DNA of 64,000 bases from CAYJLF01 sp964371055. Lineage in GTDB: Bacteria > Eisenbacteria > RBG-16-71-46 > CAIMUX01. Positions 1 to 13,604 of this stretch are shown here, piece after piece. The notes under the pieces were generated by a model, which worked only from the letters and a program-made list of their open reading frames with translations, ran no database searches and was not told the origin of the DNA. The stretch lies in the NCBI GenBank assembly GCA_964371055.1, contig CAYJLF010000003.1, positions 124,001 through 188,000 on the forward strand. The letters are read 5' to 3'. A program made the position numbers and the translations under genes. Position 1 is the stretch's first letter. Every line of letters starts with the position of its first letter.

Positions 1-3000
1 GGATCTCGCGGCCTTGCGCGTCGTAGAGGAACAGGCCGATCTCCGCCGCGGAGGTGAGTTCGAATCCGATCCGCGTCGTCTCGCGGAACGGGTTCGGAGC
101 GGCGGTGACGTCCCCAAGTTCGCCGCCCTGGTCGATGACACTCGGCGCCTCGGGGGCATCGACCGTGATCCCCTGCTCGTGAACGGCGAGATAGAGCAGA
201 CCGTCACCGGCGGAACCACCCCCGGTGGTGCGGAACCAGAACCCGTCGTTGACCAGGTTGCCTTCGCGGAGGAGATTCGCCTCGAATCCTTCCATCAGGC
301 TGAAGCCCTCGATCTGCACGTCGAAGGCGTAGGCCTCCTCTACGCTCAGGAAGGCCTCCACCTCCGGCAAGGTGTTCAGGATCGTGAGGCGATACTCCGA
401 AAGCTGGTCCGGGCTCGTCTCCGCGGGAACCACGTGCGACTCCCCGGGCTGCAGGTCGATCGTCATCCCGAAACTGGGATAGCTCGCGCGAAGAGCGAGG
501 CTCACCGCTTCCGTGCCCATGTTGGCGATGCGGAACCCCTGGTGCCCCTGAAAGGGCTCGATCCCGTAACGCACGCTTCCGTCTCCCGGGATCAGGGTCT
601 CCGAGATCCGTCCGACCTCGAGGCCGGCCCGGACCACGCCTTCGCCCGACTGCCGCAGGAGGCTGACGGCGGCGCCCCGGGCAAGGTCGAGAGGGAACTC
701 CAAGGTTCCTCCATAGGACGCTCCTTCGGCCGTGGGGAGGCCGGGGAAGTTGCGCAGAAACGGCAGCGCCTGCGGCGAGAAGACGAGCGGCGCATTGCAC
801 TCGGCCAGGCCGACCTGCAAAAGCCCCGCTGCGTCCGGAACGTAGGCGTTGCCATCGCTCGCGGAGAGGAGGTAGCTGCCGGCCAGCGCCGTCCCCCCGT
901 TGGGCGACGCAGCGCTGAAGAGGCCGGTAGTCTGCGCTCCGGGTGTTCGGCCGCCCTTGATCCCGGTCGCCGGCTGGATGCCGTTGCCGAGGACACCGGC
1001 GAAGATGTTGTCGCACACCCACGGCTGGCCGAGGATGAGGCCGCCGGGCAGCCCGAATCGCCGCGTCATCGGATAGCTGGTGGTGGCTGCGATCTCCGCC
1101 ACGATGGGGTTATCCACCGCGGCCCGGCTGAGGATCGCCATGTCGACCGGAGTGGAGTAATGCTCACCCAGTTCAGGACCGACAGGCTCGTTATCCAGGC
1201 CGGCCGGGTTGTGGAAGTGCGTGCCGGTCATCCCGAGCTGGGCGGCGCGCTGGCCCATCTCCGAGACGAAGAGGGGAAGCGCGATGTCGGGTCCCGCCCC
1301 GAAGTGCAGGAGATCGGCGATAGCGTTGGCCGCGTCGTTGCCCGACCGCAGCATGCAGGTGTACATCAGGTCGATCAGTGTGATCCGCTCGCCGGCGACC
1401 AGAGGCACCTGGGAACCGGGAATGTCGTCCGCCACCCACGCCGGAACGACGTACTCCTCCTGAAGGGAGAGATAGCGCGGGTCGCTTGGCGGGAGCTGAG
1501 ACCGCTCGGCCGCGATGAGCACCGTCATCGTCTTGGTCGTGCTTGCGATCATCACCTGGTCGAACGGCTTCTGGGAGAAGACGAGGTTGCCCTCGCAGTC
1601 GTACGCGACGGAGTGCCGGCAGGAGAGGTCGATCGCCTGGCGCCACGGGGCGATGACGTGGACCTGTCCGGCGCCGTCGTCCCTGCCCGGAGCGGCCGCG
1701 GCCAGCGCTCCGCGGGAGCTTCCGTCGAAGTGGCCGAAGGCCAGGGCAAGGCCGAACTCTGCCCCGCCCTGTCGCACATCGCCCAGCCGCGACTGATCGT
1801 ACCGACGCCAGCCCAGCGTGCCGGGGCCGTTGGAGCTTCCGGGGAAGAGCTGGACCTGTCCCGCCGGATCGAGAAGCCCTTCCTTCCGAGCGGGGATGCC
1901 GATCGCGAGATCCTCGAAGCCGGAATTGGGATCCTCGAAAGTGCCCGCCGCCAGGACGCGGCCGAAGGTCTGGTCGTTCTCCGGCGTTTGGCCGCCGTTG
2001 GTGCCGTTCAGGATGACCGTCGATGCAACCTGGAGCCCCGACGAAGCACCCGGACAGACCAGCACCCGGCCGGCGTTGTTCCGTCCGGCCACGGTCGCGA
2101 ACGGCTCGCCGATCGCGAGGCCATCGTAGCTGCCACCGAAGAAGCGTCCGGCGGCCAGAGAGTAGCCGAGGCTGTAGGCCGCGCCGATGCCTCCGGTGAA
2201 GTCCCAGCCGGTGTAGAAGACCGCCTGGGAGGTGGTGAGCCCGGCAGAACTTCCCCGAACGACCCAGAACGCCCCGGCGTTGGGTTGGACATCATCGGAG
2301 TAGGGCACGCCCACCGCCAGATCGTCCTGCGCGCCACCAACGAAGTTCCCCGCGGCGAGAGAGAACCCGAGTTGGTCTCCCACGCTGCCCGCAAACCCGA
2401 GAGAGGCTGAGGTGAGCGTGCCGGAACCTCCGAACGGCACGCCGATCGCCGAGTTCAGGAAGTAGGAGAAGGCTCCGCGGAACGAATCCTCCCCCGGAGA
2501 ACCGACCGCGAGATCGAGGCGGCCGTCGCCGTTGAAGTCCCCGGTGGCCAGCGACGATCCGAATCGATCGTCCAGCTCCGGCGTCGCCGCGGCGTCGGCC
2601 TGATCGAGCTGGATCCAGGGTTGGAGCCCGCTGGCCGCCCCCTGCATGAGGTAGACCATGCCGGCGCCCGAGAGCCCGAGGCCTAGGTTGTCCCGCGGGC
2701 AGCCGATCGCCAGATCGTCGAACCCGTCGTTGTTCCAGTCGCCGGCCAGAAGGGCGCGGCCGAACTCGGCGTTGCTCTGGTTCACGCCGCCGGAGTTAGC
2801 GGCGGTCAGGACCGTCGATCCGAGGTGCGTGACACCGGTCGGGGATCCGAAGCTGATGATCACGGCTCCTGCGTTGGAGAATCCTCCCGAGATGTCCTCG
2901 AGCGGTGCCCCCATCGCGAGGTCGTCGCGTCCATCGCCGTTGAAGTCTCCAACCGCGAGAGCCTGGCCGGTGCGATCGCCGGTCTCGAACGCACCCGCCG

Positions 3001-3127
3001 CTTCGTGACCCTGGCGGATGATCGAGAGGTGACCGCTGGCTGGTGCGACAGATGCGACGAGGAGCATCAACAGAAGTGCACCGCGGAGGAACGGCCGCGC
3101 GAGGTGGTTGAGCTGGCAAGTGGGCAT
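1..3127 (-). CDS. Secreted FG-GAP propeller fused to D-Ala-D-Ala carboxypeptidase (S11), partial
   Basis: Open from an ATG at 3127 to the left edge (about 1042 codons, C-terminus missing). I read the frame through by hand and found no stop. A signal peptide (LLLMLLVASVAPASG) is followed by about seven FG-GAP repeats, residues ~35-490 (DFNGDGRDDLAMGAP, DWNNDGFDDLAIGCP). Residues ~500-760 form a serine D,D-peptidase domain. SxxK is S529-T-T-K532. SxN is S595-G-N597 in a context (CMLRSGNDAANA) typical of DacA proteins. The third motif is K724-G-G rather than KTG. The S529-S595 spacing of 66 residues equals that of E. coli DacA. The edge cuts a FlgD-like sorting domain (APNPFRETTRIGFEL). Likely role: surface or periplasmic peptidoglycan trimming, with the propeller as a binding module. 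It lies 60 bp after the kinase gene on the same strand, so co-transcription is likely. Confidence 0.85.
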   Translation of the reverse strand, partial: MPTCQLNHLARPFLRGALLLMLLVASVAPASGHLSIIRQGHEAAGAFETGDRTGQALAVGDFNGDGRDDLAMGAPLEDISGGFSNAGAVIISFGSPTGVTHLGSTVLTAANSGGVNQSNAEFGRALLAGDWNNDGFDDLAIGCPRDNLGLGLSGAGMVYLMQGAASGLQPWIQLDQADAAATPELDDRFGSSLATGDFNGDGRLDLAVGSPGEDSFRGAFSYFLNSAIGVPFGGSGTLTSASLGFAGSVGDQLGFSLAAGNFVGGAQDDLAVGVPYSDDVQPNAGAFWVVRGSSAGLTTSQAVFYTGWDFTGGIGAAYSLGYSLAAGRFFGGSYDGLAIGEPFATVAGRNNAGRVLVCPGASSGLQVASTVILNGTNGGQTPENDQTFGRVLAAGTFEDPNSGFEDLAIGIPARKEGLLDPAGQVQLFPGSSNGPGTLGWRRYDQSRLGDVRQGGAEFGLALAFGHFDGSSRGALAAAAPGRDDGAGQVHVIAPWRQAIDLSCRHSVAYDCEGNLVFSQKPFDQVMIASTTKTMTVLIAAERSQLPPSDPRYLSLQEEYVVPAWVADDIPGSQVPLVAGERITLIDLMYTCMLRSGNDAANAIADLLHFGAGPDIALPLFVSEMGQRAAQLGMTGTHFHNPAGLDNEPVGPELGEHYSTPVDMAILSRAAVDNPIVAEIAATTSYPMTRRFGLPGGLILGQPWVCDNIFAGVLGNGIQPATGIKGGRTPGAQTTGLFSAASPNGGTALAGSYLLSASDGNAYVPDAAGLLQVGLAECNAPLVFSPQALPFLRNFPGLPTAEGASYGGTLEFPLDLARGAAVSLLRQSGEGVVRAGLEVGRISETLIPGDGSVRYGIEPFQGHQGFRIANMGTEAVSLALRASYPSFGMTIDLQPGESHVVPAETSPDQLSEYRLTILNTLPEVEAFLSVEEAYAFDVQIEGFSLMEGFEANLLREGNLVNDGFWFRTTGGGSAGDGLLYLAVHEQGITVDAPEAPSVIDQGGELGDVTAAPNPFRETTRIGFELTSAAEIGLFLYDAQGREI

Positions 3128-3187
3128 GGTTCGTCTCCCTCGAGAAACATGGTCAGGGTTCGTGATCGGACCTTGCCGATCTCAGAG

Positions 3188-6100
3188 TCAATGCCGGGGA
3201 GCGCCGGAACGCACGCGGGGAATGGCCGGTGGTGCGCCCTTCGCCCGGCAGACCTCGAGGGCGAGTCGGACCGCCTCCGCCACGGGGAGGTCGCGACCCC
3301 GCCTGTTCTCTTCGTCGATCAAAGTCTGGGGAAGAATCTCGGTCAGGAGCCGCCCGACTCGTTCCCGCTCTCGCTGTGTGGTCGGGCTGGCGAGAAACGA
3401 GATGCGCGTCCGCCAGGCATCCGTATGTGCCAGGAGCAGCACGCTGCTCCGAGGGGATCGCTGCAGGAGGGTCGAAGCCACCGCCTCCAGTCCCGAGATG
3501 GTGCCGATCTCGTCCCCGATGGAGGCGCGGATCTCGAGCCCCTCTGCGAAGCCGCGACCGGCTCGCGCCAGCCGGCCCCGGCGGGCATCGATGGCGGCGA
3601 GGTTGTGGAGGGTCTCAGCGATCCCTCGACGATCATCGAGGCGCCGACGGATGCCGAGCGCACGGCGGTGCAGACGCGCCGCTTCGTCCAGGCGGCCGCG
3701 TTTTTCCGCCACGACGCCGACGTTGTTCAGAGATCGCGCCACCGACCAGGGATCGCCGATCCGCTCCCGCAAGGCGAGGCTCTTGCCGTAGAGCGAGGCC
3801 GCGCGACCCAGCGCCTGTTCACGCTCCGCTACGACGCCGAGGTTGAGATAGAGGATGGCCAGTTCCCCGGGTTGGCGGAGCCGCTTCTGGATCGGGATCG
3901 CCTCCTCCAGATATCCACGAGCCGCGTCCAGATCACCCTGCAGAATCGCGGCGGCACCGAGGTTCAGGAGCGCGCTCCCCGCCAGCTCGAGGTGGTCGTG
4001 GCGTCGAGCGCCGCGCAGCACTTCCTTGTACAACCCGACGGCCTGGGCCAGATCGCCGCGATTGAACGCGAGGTTTCCGGCCCAGAGGGTGGCATGGAGA
4101 CGCGCGCGTCTCATCTCCGGGGTGACGCGCCGGGATGGAATCGAGCGCGCGGCTGCGATCACCTCGGCCAGCAAGCGTGAACCCTCGGTCCAGTGCCCGC
4201 GCACCGACCAGAACCATCCGAGCGACGCGGCGAGCTGCAGTCCGGGGCCGCCGGGATCGCGCCGCGCGGACCACTCGAGGGCCGCCCGAAAGTCATCCTG
4301 GGTGGCGTGCAGCCGCTCCAACCAGACGGCCTGTTCCGGACCCCGACTGTGCCGGGCGGCCTCGCGCGCGAGTTCGAGGAGAACGTCGCGGTGTCGGCGA
4401 CGCACGGCCGGCGACTCGCCGGAGCGGGAGAGGCGGCGCAGAGCGTAGCGCCGGACAACCTCGAGCATCCGATAGCGCGGTTCGGACTCCCCCCTGGCGG
4501 GAGAGGATCCCGAAGAGGCCGCGACGGCCTCGACGAGCGAATGCCGGATGAGCGCTGACAGCAACTCGAACGTCTGCCACGGCGGGACCCCGTCGCCCGA
4601 ACCGACGGTCTCCGCCGCCCTCAGCGTGAACGACCCGGCGAAGACCGAGAGGCGCCGGAAGAGGCGGCGTTCGGCCTCGGGCAGGAGTCGTTCGCTCCAC
4701 TCGACCAACTCCTCGAGCGTACGATGGCGCCCCGCCGTCTCCATCTCACCCGGGACCGGGAGGGTCGCCCGGAGCTGTTGGAGGATCTTCCGTATCGGCA
4801 TGATCGCGATGGACGCCGCGGCGAGCTCGAGGGCCAGCGGTAGTCCATCCAGGCGCTGGCAGATCTCCACCACCGCGTCGCGGTCCTCGCGCGCGAGGCG
4901 AAACGAAGGCTCGACCGTCCGCGCGCGATCGAGGAAGAGGCGGGCCGAGGCGTTCTTCCGGAGTTCTGCGACGGGGGCATGGCGCGGCGGCACCGGCAGA
5001 GGCTCCAGGCGGAGGAGCTCCTCGTGCCGGCAACCGAGAGGCGATCGGCTGGTCACGAGGATGCGGATCCCCTGTCCGGCGTCGAGCAACGCGTCGATCA
5101 GCCGGGCGAAGGCCGGCGGGAGATGTTCTCCGTTGTCGAGGATGATGAGGAGGTGACGGTCGGCCAGGGCCGCGTCGAGGGAACGCCGGAGCGTTCGCCC
5201 CCGCTCTTCGCGGATGCCGAGCGCTACCGCGATCGCCTGCAGCGCGGACTGGACCTTCGGGGCTCCGGCCAGTTCGACCAGCCAGATGCCGTCGTCGGTT
5301 CGGATGCGGCTCCGCCTCGGACCGCCCAGCAGCGCGCGGGAGGTTTCGACGGCGAGCCTCGATTTTCCGCCGCCCCCGGGGCCGGTCACGGTCACGAGGC
5401 GATGCCGTGCGAGGAGCGCCCGAAGACGTCGGACTTCTCCCTGTCGTCCGACGAACGTGTCCAGGGCGACCGGGAGGTTGGTCGGCCGCGCGCGGTCGGT
5501 TCGGTCGGCCGGTGGCTTCCCTCGGGTCCGCGGGTGGGGAATCGCCCGGCGGCCGATCTCATCATCCAGCACGCGGCGAAGCGCGCTCGCGCTCGATGGC
5601 CGGCGTCGCGGGTCACGGTCGAGGCAGGAACGCAGGAGGAGGCGCACGGACTCCGGGGTGGAGACGGGCAGAAGGTCCCAGTCGGGTGCGGCCGCCCGCG
5701 TCGCCGCGATCCGCTCCGCGGTCGTCAGACCGGGGAAGGCCGGTCGTCTCGTCCAGCACTCGTAGAAGAGAGCTCCGAAGGAGAAGAGATCACACTTCAG
5801 ATCGCCGGGCCGGCCGCGGAGCTGCTCGGGGCTGGCGTAGCCCGGCGTGCCGCGCGCGATCCCGGGTCGGGTCCCTCCGCGGTGCGGGCGTCCGGTCTCC
5901 GGGAGAGTCAGGCGCGCCAGCCCGAAGTCGAGCACCTTGACGCCACGATCCACAGAGAGCACGACATTGTCCGGCTTGAGATCGAGGTGGGCCACGCCGC
6001 GGCCGTGCGCCGCCTCCAGCGCCAATGCGATGCCGCGGGCGATCGAGAGGAGATGGTCCACCGTGAGCGGACCGCGCCTCAGCCGTTCCGCGAGCGTCGG

Positions 6101-6547
6101 ACCAGGAACGAACTCCAGCACCAGGTAATCAGCTCCCTGGTGGCGCTCGAGAGCGTGGATCGCGGCGACGTTGGGATGAGTGACGCTGGCGAGCAGCCTC
6201 GCCTCGGAGCGTAGATGCGCGCGTCGACGTGGATCGGCCCGCAACGGAGCGGGGAGCGCCTTCAAGGCGACCGGCCGGCCGTCACGCCGGTCACGCGCGA
6301 GGTAGACGACCCCCATGCCGCCCCGGCCGTGTTCGTGGAGGATGTCGTAGGGGCCGAGCGTGGTGTCGGGCTGGAGCCGTGCGGTCGGGAGGGCGAGGAG
6401 CCCGGGAAAGCTGGCGTGCGCGTCGAGCAGAGAGTCGAGTTCCGATCGTAGCGCGGCATTTCCGGCGCAGGCCCGGCGGAGGTAGGCGGCTCGCTCGGCC
6501 GGCGCGAGCTTCAGCGCGCGCTCGAAGATCCGGTCGGAGGATGGCAT
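3188..6547 (-). CDS. Ser/Thr protein kinase fused to NB-ARC-like NTPase and TPR repeats
   Basis: 1119 residues. Residues 1-60 are the short helical leader seen in ECF-linked kinases. The Pkinase domain spans ~65-335: glycine loop GRGGMGVVY (74-82), K96, E115, catalytic loop HLDLKPDN (187-194) and DFG (207-209). HRD has become HLD, so it is a non-RD kinase. From ~365 follows a STAND/AfsR-like NTPase with Walker A GPGGGGKS (389-396) and a Walker B-like LIILDNGEHL. Residues ~780-1060 are TPR helices. No membrane segment is evident, so it is probably cytoplasmic. It starts inside the end of the ECF sigma gene (37 bp overlap), so translation is likely coupled. By family precedent the kinase or its scaffold controls the sigma factor; the partner here is inferred from position. 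Confidence 0.9.
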   Translation of the reverse strand: MPSSDRIFERALKLAPAERAAYLRRACAGNAALRSELDSLLDAHASFPGLLALPTARLQPDTTLGPYDILHEHGRGGMGVVYLARDRRDGRPVALKALPAPLRADPRRRAHLRSEARLLASVTHPNVAAIHALERHQGADYLVLEFVPGPTLAERLRRGPLTVDHLLSIARGIALALEAAHGRGVAHLDLKPDNVVLSVDRGVKVLDFGLARLTLPETGRPHRGGTRPGIARGTPGYASPEQLRGRPGDLKCDLFSFGALFYECWTRRPAFPGLTTAERIAATRAAAPDWDLLPVSTPESVRLLLRSCLDRDPRRRPSSASALRRVLDDEIGRRAIPHPRTRGKPPADRTDRARPTNLPVALDTFVGRQGEVRRLRALLARHRLVTVTGPGGGGKSRLAVETSRALLGGPRRSRIRTDDGIWLVELAGAPKVQSALQAIAVALGIREERGRTLRRSLDAALADRHLLIILDNGEHLPPAFARLIDALLDAGQGIRILVTSRSPLGCRHEELLRLEPLPVPPRHAPVAELRKNASARLFLDRARTVEPSFRLAREDRDAVVEICQRLDGLPLALELAAASIAIMPIRKILQQLRATLPVPGEMETAGRHRTLEELVEWSERLLPEAERRLFRRLSVFAGSFTLRAAETVGSGDGVPPWQTFELLSALIRHSLVEAVAASSGSSPARGESEPRYRMLEVVRRYALRRLSRSGESPAVRRRHRDVLLELAREAARHSRGPEQAVWLERLHATQDDFRAALEWSARRDPGGPGLQLAASLGWFWSVRGHWTEGSRLLAEVIAAARSIPSRRVTPEMRRARLHATLWAGNLAFNRGDLAQAVGLYKEVLRGARRHDHLELAGSALLNLGAAAILQGDLDAARGYLEEAIPIQKRLRQPGELAILYLNLGVVAEREQALGRAASLYGKSLALRERIGDPWSVARSLNNVGVVAEKRGRLDEAARLHRRALGIRRRLDDRRGIAETLHNLAAIDARRGRLARAGRGFAEGLEIRASIGDEIGTISGLEAVASTLLQRSPRSSVLLLAHTDAWRTRISFLASPTTQRERERVGRLLTEILPQTLIDEENRRGRDLPVAEAVRLALEVCRAKGAPPAIPRVRSGAPRH

Positions 6548-7113
6548 CCCGACATCTCCCGCAGCAGCCAGGCGCGCGCGTAAGCCCAGTCCCGTTCGAT
6601 GGTGCGTGCGGTGACGTGAAGCAATCGGCCCGCCTCCTTCGCCGTCAGTCCGCCGAAATAGAGCAGCTCGACGACGCGAGCTTTGCGGGGCTCGGCGGTG
6701 CCGAGGCGGTCCAGCGCCAGATCGAGGGCGATGAGATCCGTCTGTGCCGCGTCGGGCGCCGCCGGGACTTCCGACAGGGAGATGCGCACTCGGGCCGGGT
6801 TGTCCCCGCCCCGCTTCCGCCGCCGCCGCGCCCTCGCGTGGTCGACCAGCACGCGACGCATTACGCGGGCGGCCACCGCGACGAAGTGAGCCCGATCGTC
6901 GGCGTCCGCCACCACGCCGCCGGCCAGTCGCAGATAGGCCTCGTGCACGAGCGAGGTGGGCTGGAGCGTGTGGCCGCTCCGCTCGCGACGCAATTCGCGA
7001 CGCGCCAGCAGGCGCAGTTCGTCATAGAGGTGCGGGAGGAGATCGTCGTAGGCGGCCCGGTCCCCCCGCCGGAGGCGGTGGAGGATCTCGATCGTGTCGG
7101 GACGGGGCTTCAT
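6511..7113 (-). CDS. ECF-family RNA polymerase sigma factor, kinase-linked type
   Basis: 200 residues, with sigma-70 region 2 (~20-90, including LVHEAYLRL) and region 4 (~130-185, GLTAKEAGRLLHVTARTIERDW helix-turn-helix). The sequence resembles the TIGR02999-type ECF sigma factors that are commonly encoded beside Ser/Thr kinases. The ATG at 7113 has GGAGGG about 11 nt upstream. An extended -10 (TGC TATACT) lies 38 bp further up. The 3' end overlaps the kinase start by 37 bp. Its regulon is unknown. The downstream carboxypeptidase-propeller gene is the nearest candidate output, which is inference from gene order. Confidence 0.92.
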   Translation of the reverse strand: MKPRPDTIEILHRLRRGDRAAYDDLLPHLYDELRLLARRELRRERSGHTLQPTSLVHEAYLRLAGGVVADADDRAHFVAVAARVMRRVLVDHARARRRRKRGGDNPARVRISLSEVPAAPDAAQTDLIALDLALDRLGTAEPRKARVVELLYFGGLTAKEAGRLLHVTARTIERDWAYARAWLLREMSGCHPPTGSSSAR

Positions 7114-7150
7114 GGCAGATGCTCCCTCCGGAATGAGGTGCGAACGGAGA

Positions 7151-7159
7151 AGTATAGCA
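7151..7159 (-). promoter_or_regulatory. Extended -10 promoter element for the ECF sigma-kinase operon
   Basis: Minus strand reads TGC TATACT (5 of 6 to TATAAT, with the TGN extension), 38 bp before the sigma factor ATG at 7113. No good -35 hexamer is visible, as is usual for extended -10 promoters. Confidence 0.4.
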
Positions 7160-7312
7160 GGTGTCGGTGGAGGTGGCTGGACATCGATCGAAACCGGGCC
7201 CGAAAGCCGCCCGCCGGCTTCCCGGGACTCCGCCGTGTCGGCCAGGATGCGATCGACCTCGGCTTAGTGGCGTCTGGCTGTCGCCTCACCCCGGGTGCTA
7301 CCCTGAGCTGCG

Positions 7313-8941
7313 ATGGTCCATCAAGACGGCTCGGATCCCCGACGTGTCCGGCGGCGCGTTCCGCGCTGGGCGGCTTATGCCGCCCTGGCGCTCGTGGCGA
7401 TCCTGATCTACCTGCCGACGGTGCGGTACGGCTTCATCGGCTATGACGATACGCTTCTGATCGTCGACAACCGGGAGTTCCTCTCGAAGCTCTCGAACGC
7501 CCCGCAGGCTTTCCGGCAGGATGCTTTCCGGGTACCGGGCTACGAAAGCTCCGGCGCCTATTACCGGCCCATCGTGACCCTCTCCCTGATGCTCGACGCG
7601 CAGATCGGCGGCGTCTCTCCAGGGATCTACCACGCCGGCAACATCGCTGCCCACGCCGCGGCGTCCTGCCTGGTTCTGGCGCTCCTGGTGACGCTGGGCT
7701 ATCCCTTCGTGGCGTCGTTTCTGCTGGCGTCGCTCTTCGCTGCCCATCCGGCCCTCGTCAGCGCGGTTGCCTGGGTGCCGGGGCGGGTCGAGTCGCTGGT
7801 GGCGCTCTTTACGATCCTCTCTGTGCTGTTCGCTCTCCGTTACGTTCGCCGCGGGGGCTGGTTCCCCTATGCGTTTCATCTGATCGCCTTCGCGCTCGCC
7901 CTCTTCACGAAGGAGGTGGCGGTTTTCCTGCCGATTCCGCTGGCCGCCCACCTCCTCTTCGTGCGCGGGGAGCCGTTGACCTCGCGCCCCTGGCGATCGC
8001 TGGTCGTGGGATGGGGAGCGGTGTTGGCGCTCTGGTTCGGGTTGCGCCAGGCGGCTCTGACCGCGCCCGCCCTTCCCGCCGGTCTCCTCGGGGAGGCGAT
8101 GGGCAACCTGACGGTGCTCGTGCACTACCTCGGGAAGACCCTGGTGCCGTTCAACCTGTCCGTCGCGCCGACTGCCGGCGGATCGGCCTTGTACACGGGA
8201 TTGGCGGCGCTGGCGATCCTCATCACGGCGCTCGTCCGATCGAGAACGCGGCGCGTCGGAGCGGTCGTGTTCGGCACCATCTGGTACCTGGCCTTCGCCC
8301 TCCCGCCACTTCTGGTGCCGAGGATCGTGGGGCTCGAACAACGCCTCTACCTGCCGATGGCGGGGCTCTTCGTCCTCGCCCTGGAGGCGGGTCTCGCCCA
8401 CTCGCTTCCCCGTCGCCGGCTCGCGCTCTCGGTCATCGTCGCCGTCGCGCTCCTCTTCTCGGCCCTCACCATCGACCGTGTCCGCATCTACGGCAGCCGG
8501 CAGGCGTTCTGGGAGTCGGCCGTGGCGAGCTCGCCGAACTCCTCCTACGCGCGGGCGAGCCTGGGGGCGGTCTACCTGAGCCGCGATCGCCTCGACGAGG
8601 CCCGCGAGCAGTACAGCAGGGCACTCGAGCTGAATCCGGTCGAGCCGAAGGCGAACAACAACCTCGGAGTGATCGCCGGACGGCGCGGGCAGCCGTCCGA
8701 GGCGCAGGAGTTCTTCCGGCGGGAGATCGCCGTCAACCCGAGGTATGCCGACGCCTACTTCAATCTCGCGATGATCCGCATGCAGGCCGGGGACACGACT
8801 TCCGCCGCAGCGCTCTGGCGGCGGACGCTGGAGATCCAGGCCGGCCATCGGCACGCCCTGAGTCTCCTCGCGCAGCATTACGCGCGGTTGGGGCAGACGG
8901 AGCGCGCGGCGCAGTACCAGAGGCGGGCCGAGGGACGGTAG
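7313..8941 (+). CDS. TMTC-like GT-C glycosyltransferase family membrane protein with C-terminal TPRs
   Basis: 542 residues. A basic N-terminus leads into about ten hydrophobic segments between ~20 and 390. Near the start of the first extracytoplasmic loop is an acidic YDD motif (GFIGYDDTLL). AHPALVSAVAWVPGRVE and a later FTKEVAVFLP match the conserved pattern of the eukaryotic TMTC O-mannosyltransferases and their bacterial relatives. Residues ~400-540 are three or four TPRs (ARASLGAVYLSRDRLDEAREQY; NNLGVIAGRRGQPSEA). Likely inner-membrane transfer of a sugar from a lipid carrier; donor and acceptor are unknown. It is divergent from the sigma factor. TGC TACCCT only 9 nt before the ATG could be a -10 for a nearly leaderless mRNA. 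Confidence 0.78.
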   Translation: MVHQDGSDPRRVRRRVPRWAAYAALALVAILIYLPTVRYGFIGYDDTLLIVDNREFLSKLSNAPQAFRQDAFRVPGYESSGAYYRPIVTLSLMLDAQIGGVSPGIYHAGNIAAHAAASCLVLALLVTLGYPFVASFLLASLFAAHPALVSAVAWVPGRVESLVALFTILSVLFALRYVRRGGWFPYAFHLIAFALALFTKEVAVFLPIPLAAHLLFVRGEPLTSRPWRSLVVGWGAVLALWFGLRQAALTAPALPAGLLGEAMGNLTVLVHYLGKTLVPFNLSVAPTAGGSALYTGLAALAILITALVRSRTRRVGAVVFGTIWYLAFALPPLLVPRIVGLEQRLYLPMAGLFVLALEAGLAHSLPRRRLALSVIVAVALLFSALTIDRVRIYGSRQAFWESAVASSPNSSYARASLGAVYLSRDRLDEAREQYSRALELNPVEPKANNNLGVIAGRRGQPSEAQEFFRREIAVNPRYADAYFNLAMIRMQAGDTTSAAALWRRTLEIQAGHRHALSLLAQHYARLGQTERAAQYQRRAEGR

Positions 8942-8975
8942 GAGAGGCCTCCCGGATCTTCCCGGGCCGCGCGCG

Positions 8976-13604
<4,629 letters not shown>

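Noticed and set aside
14..2410. 798-codon open frame on the plus strand
   Set aside because: It is the exact codon-phase mirror of the FG-GAP/carboxypeptidase gene. It shows no family resemblance, is rich in R/G/E/H, and the opposite frame has a signal peptide and catalytic motifs.
7298..8878. 526-codon minus-strand frame opposite the TMTC-like gene
   Set aside because: Low-complexity charged translation (REEGEREGD and similar) and no ribosome site. The opposite strand has clear membrane helices and TPRs.
8951..8966. CCCGG/CCGGG hairpin between the TMTC-like gene and the hybrid kinase
   Set aside because: A 5-bp stem without T-tract is too weak to call a terminator in DNA this GC-rich.
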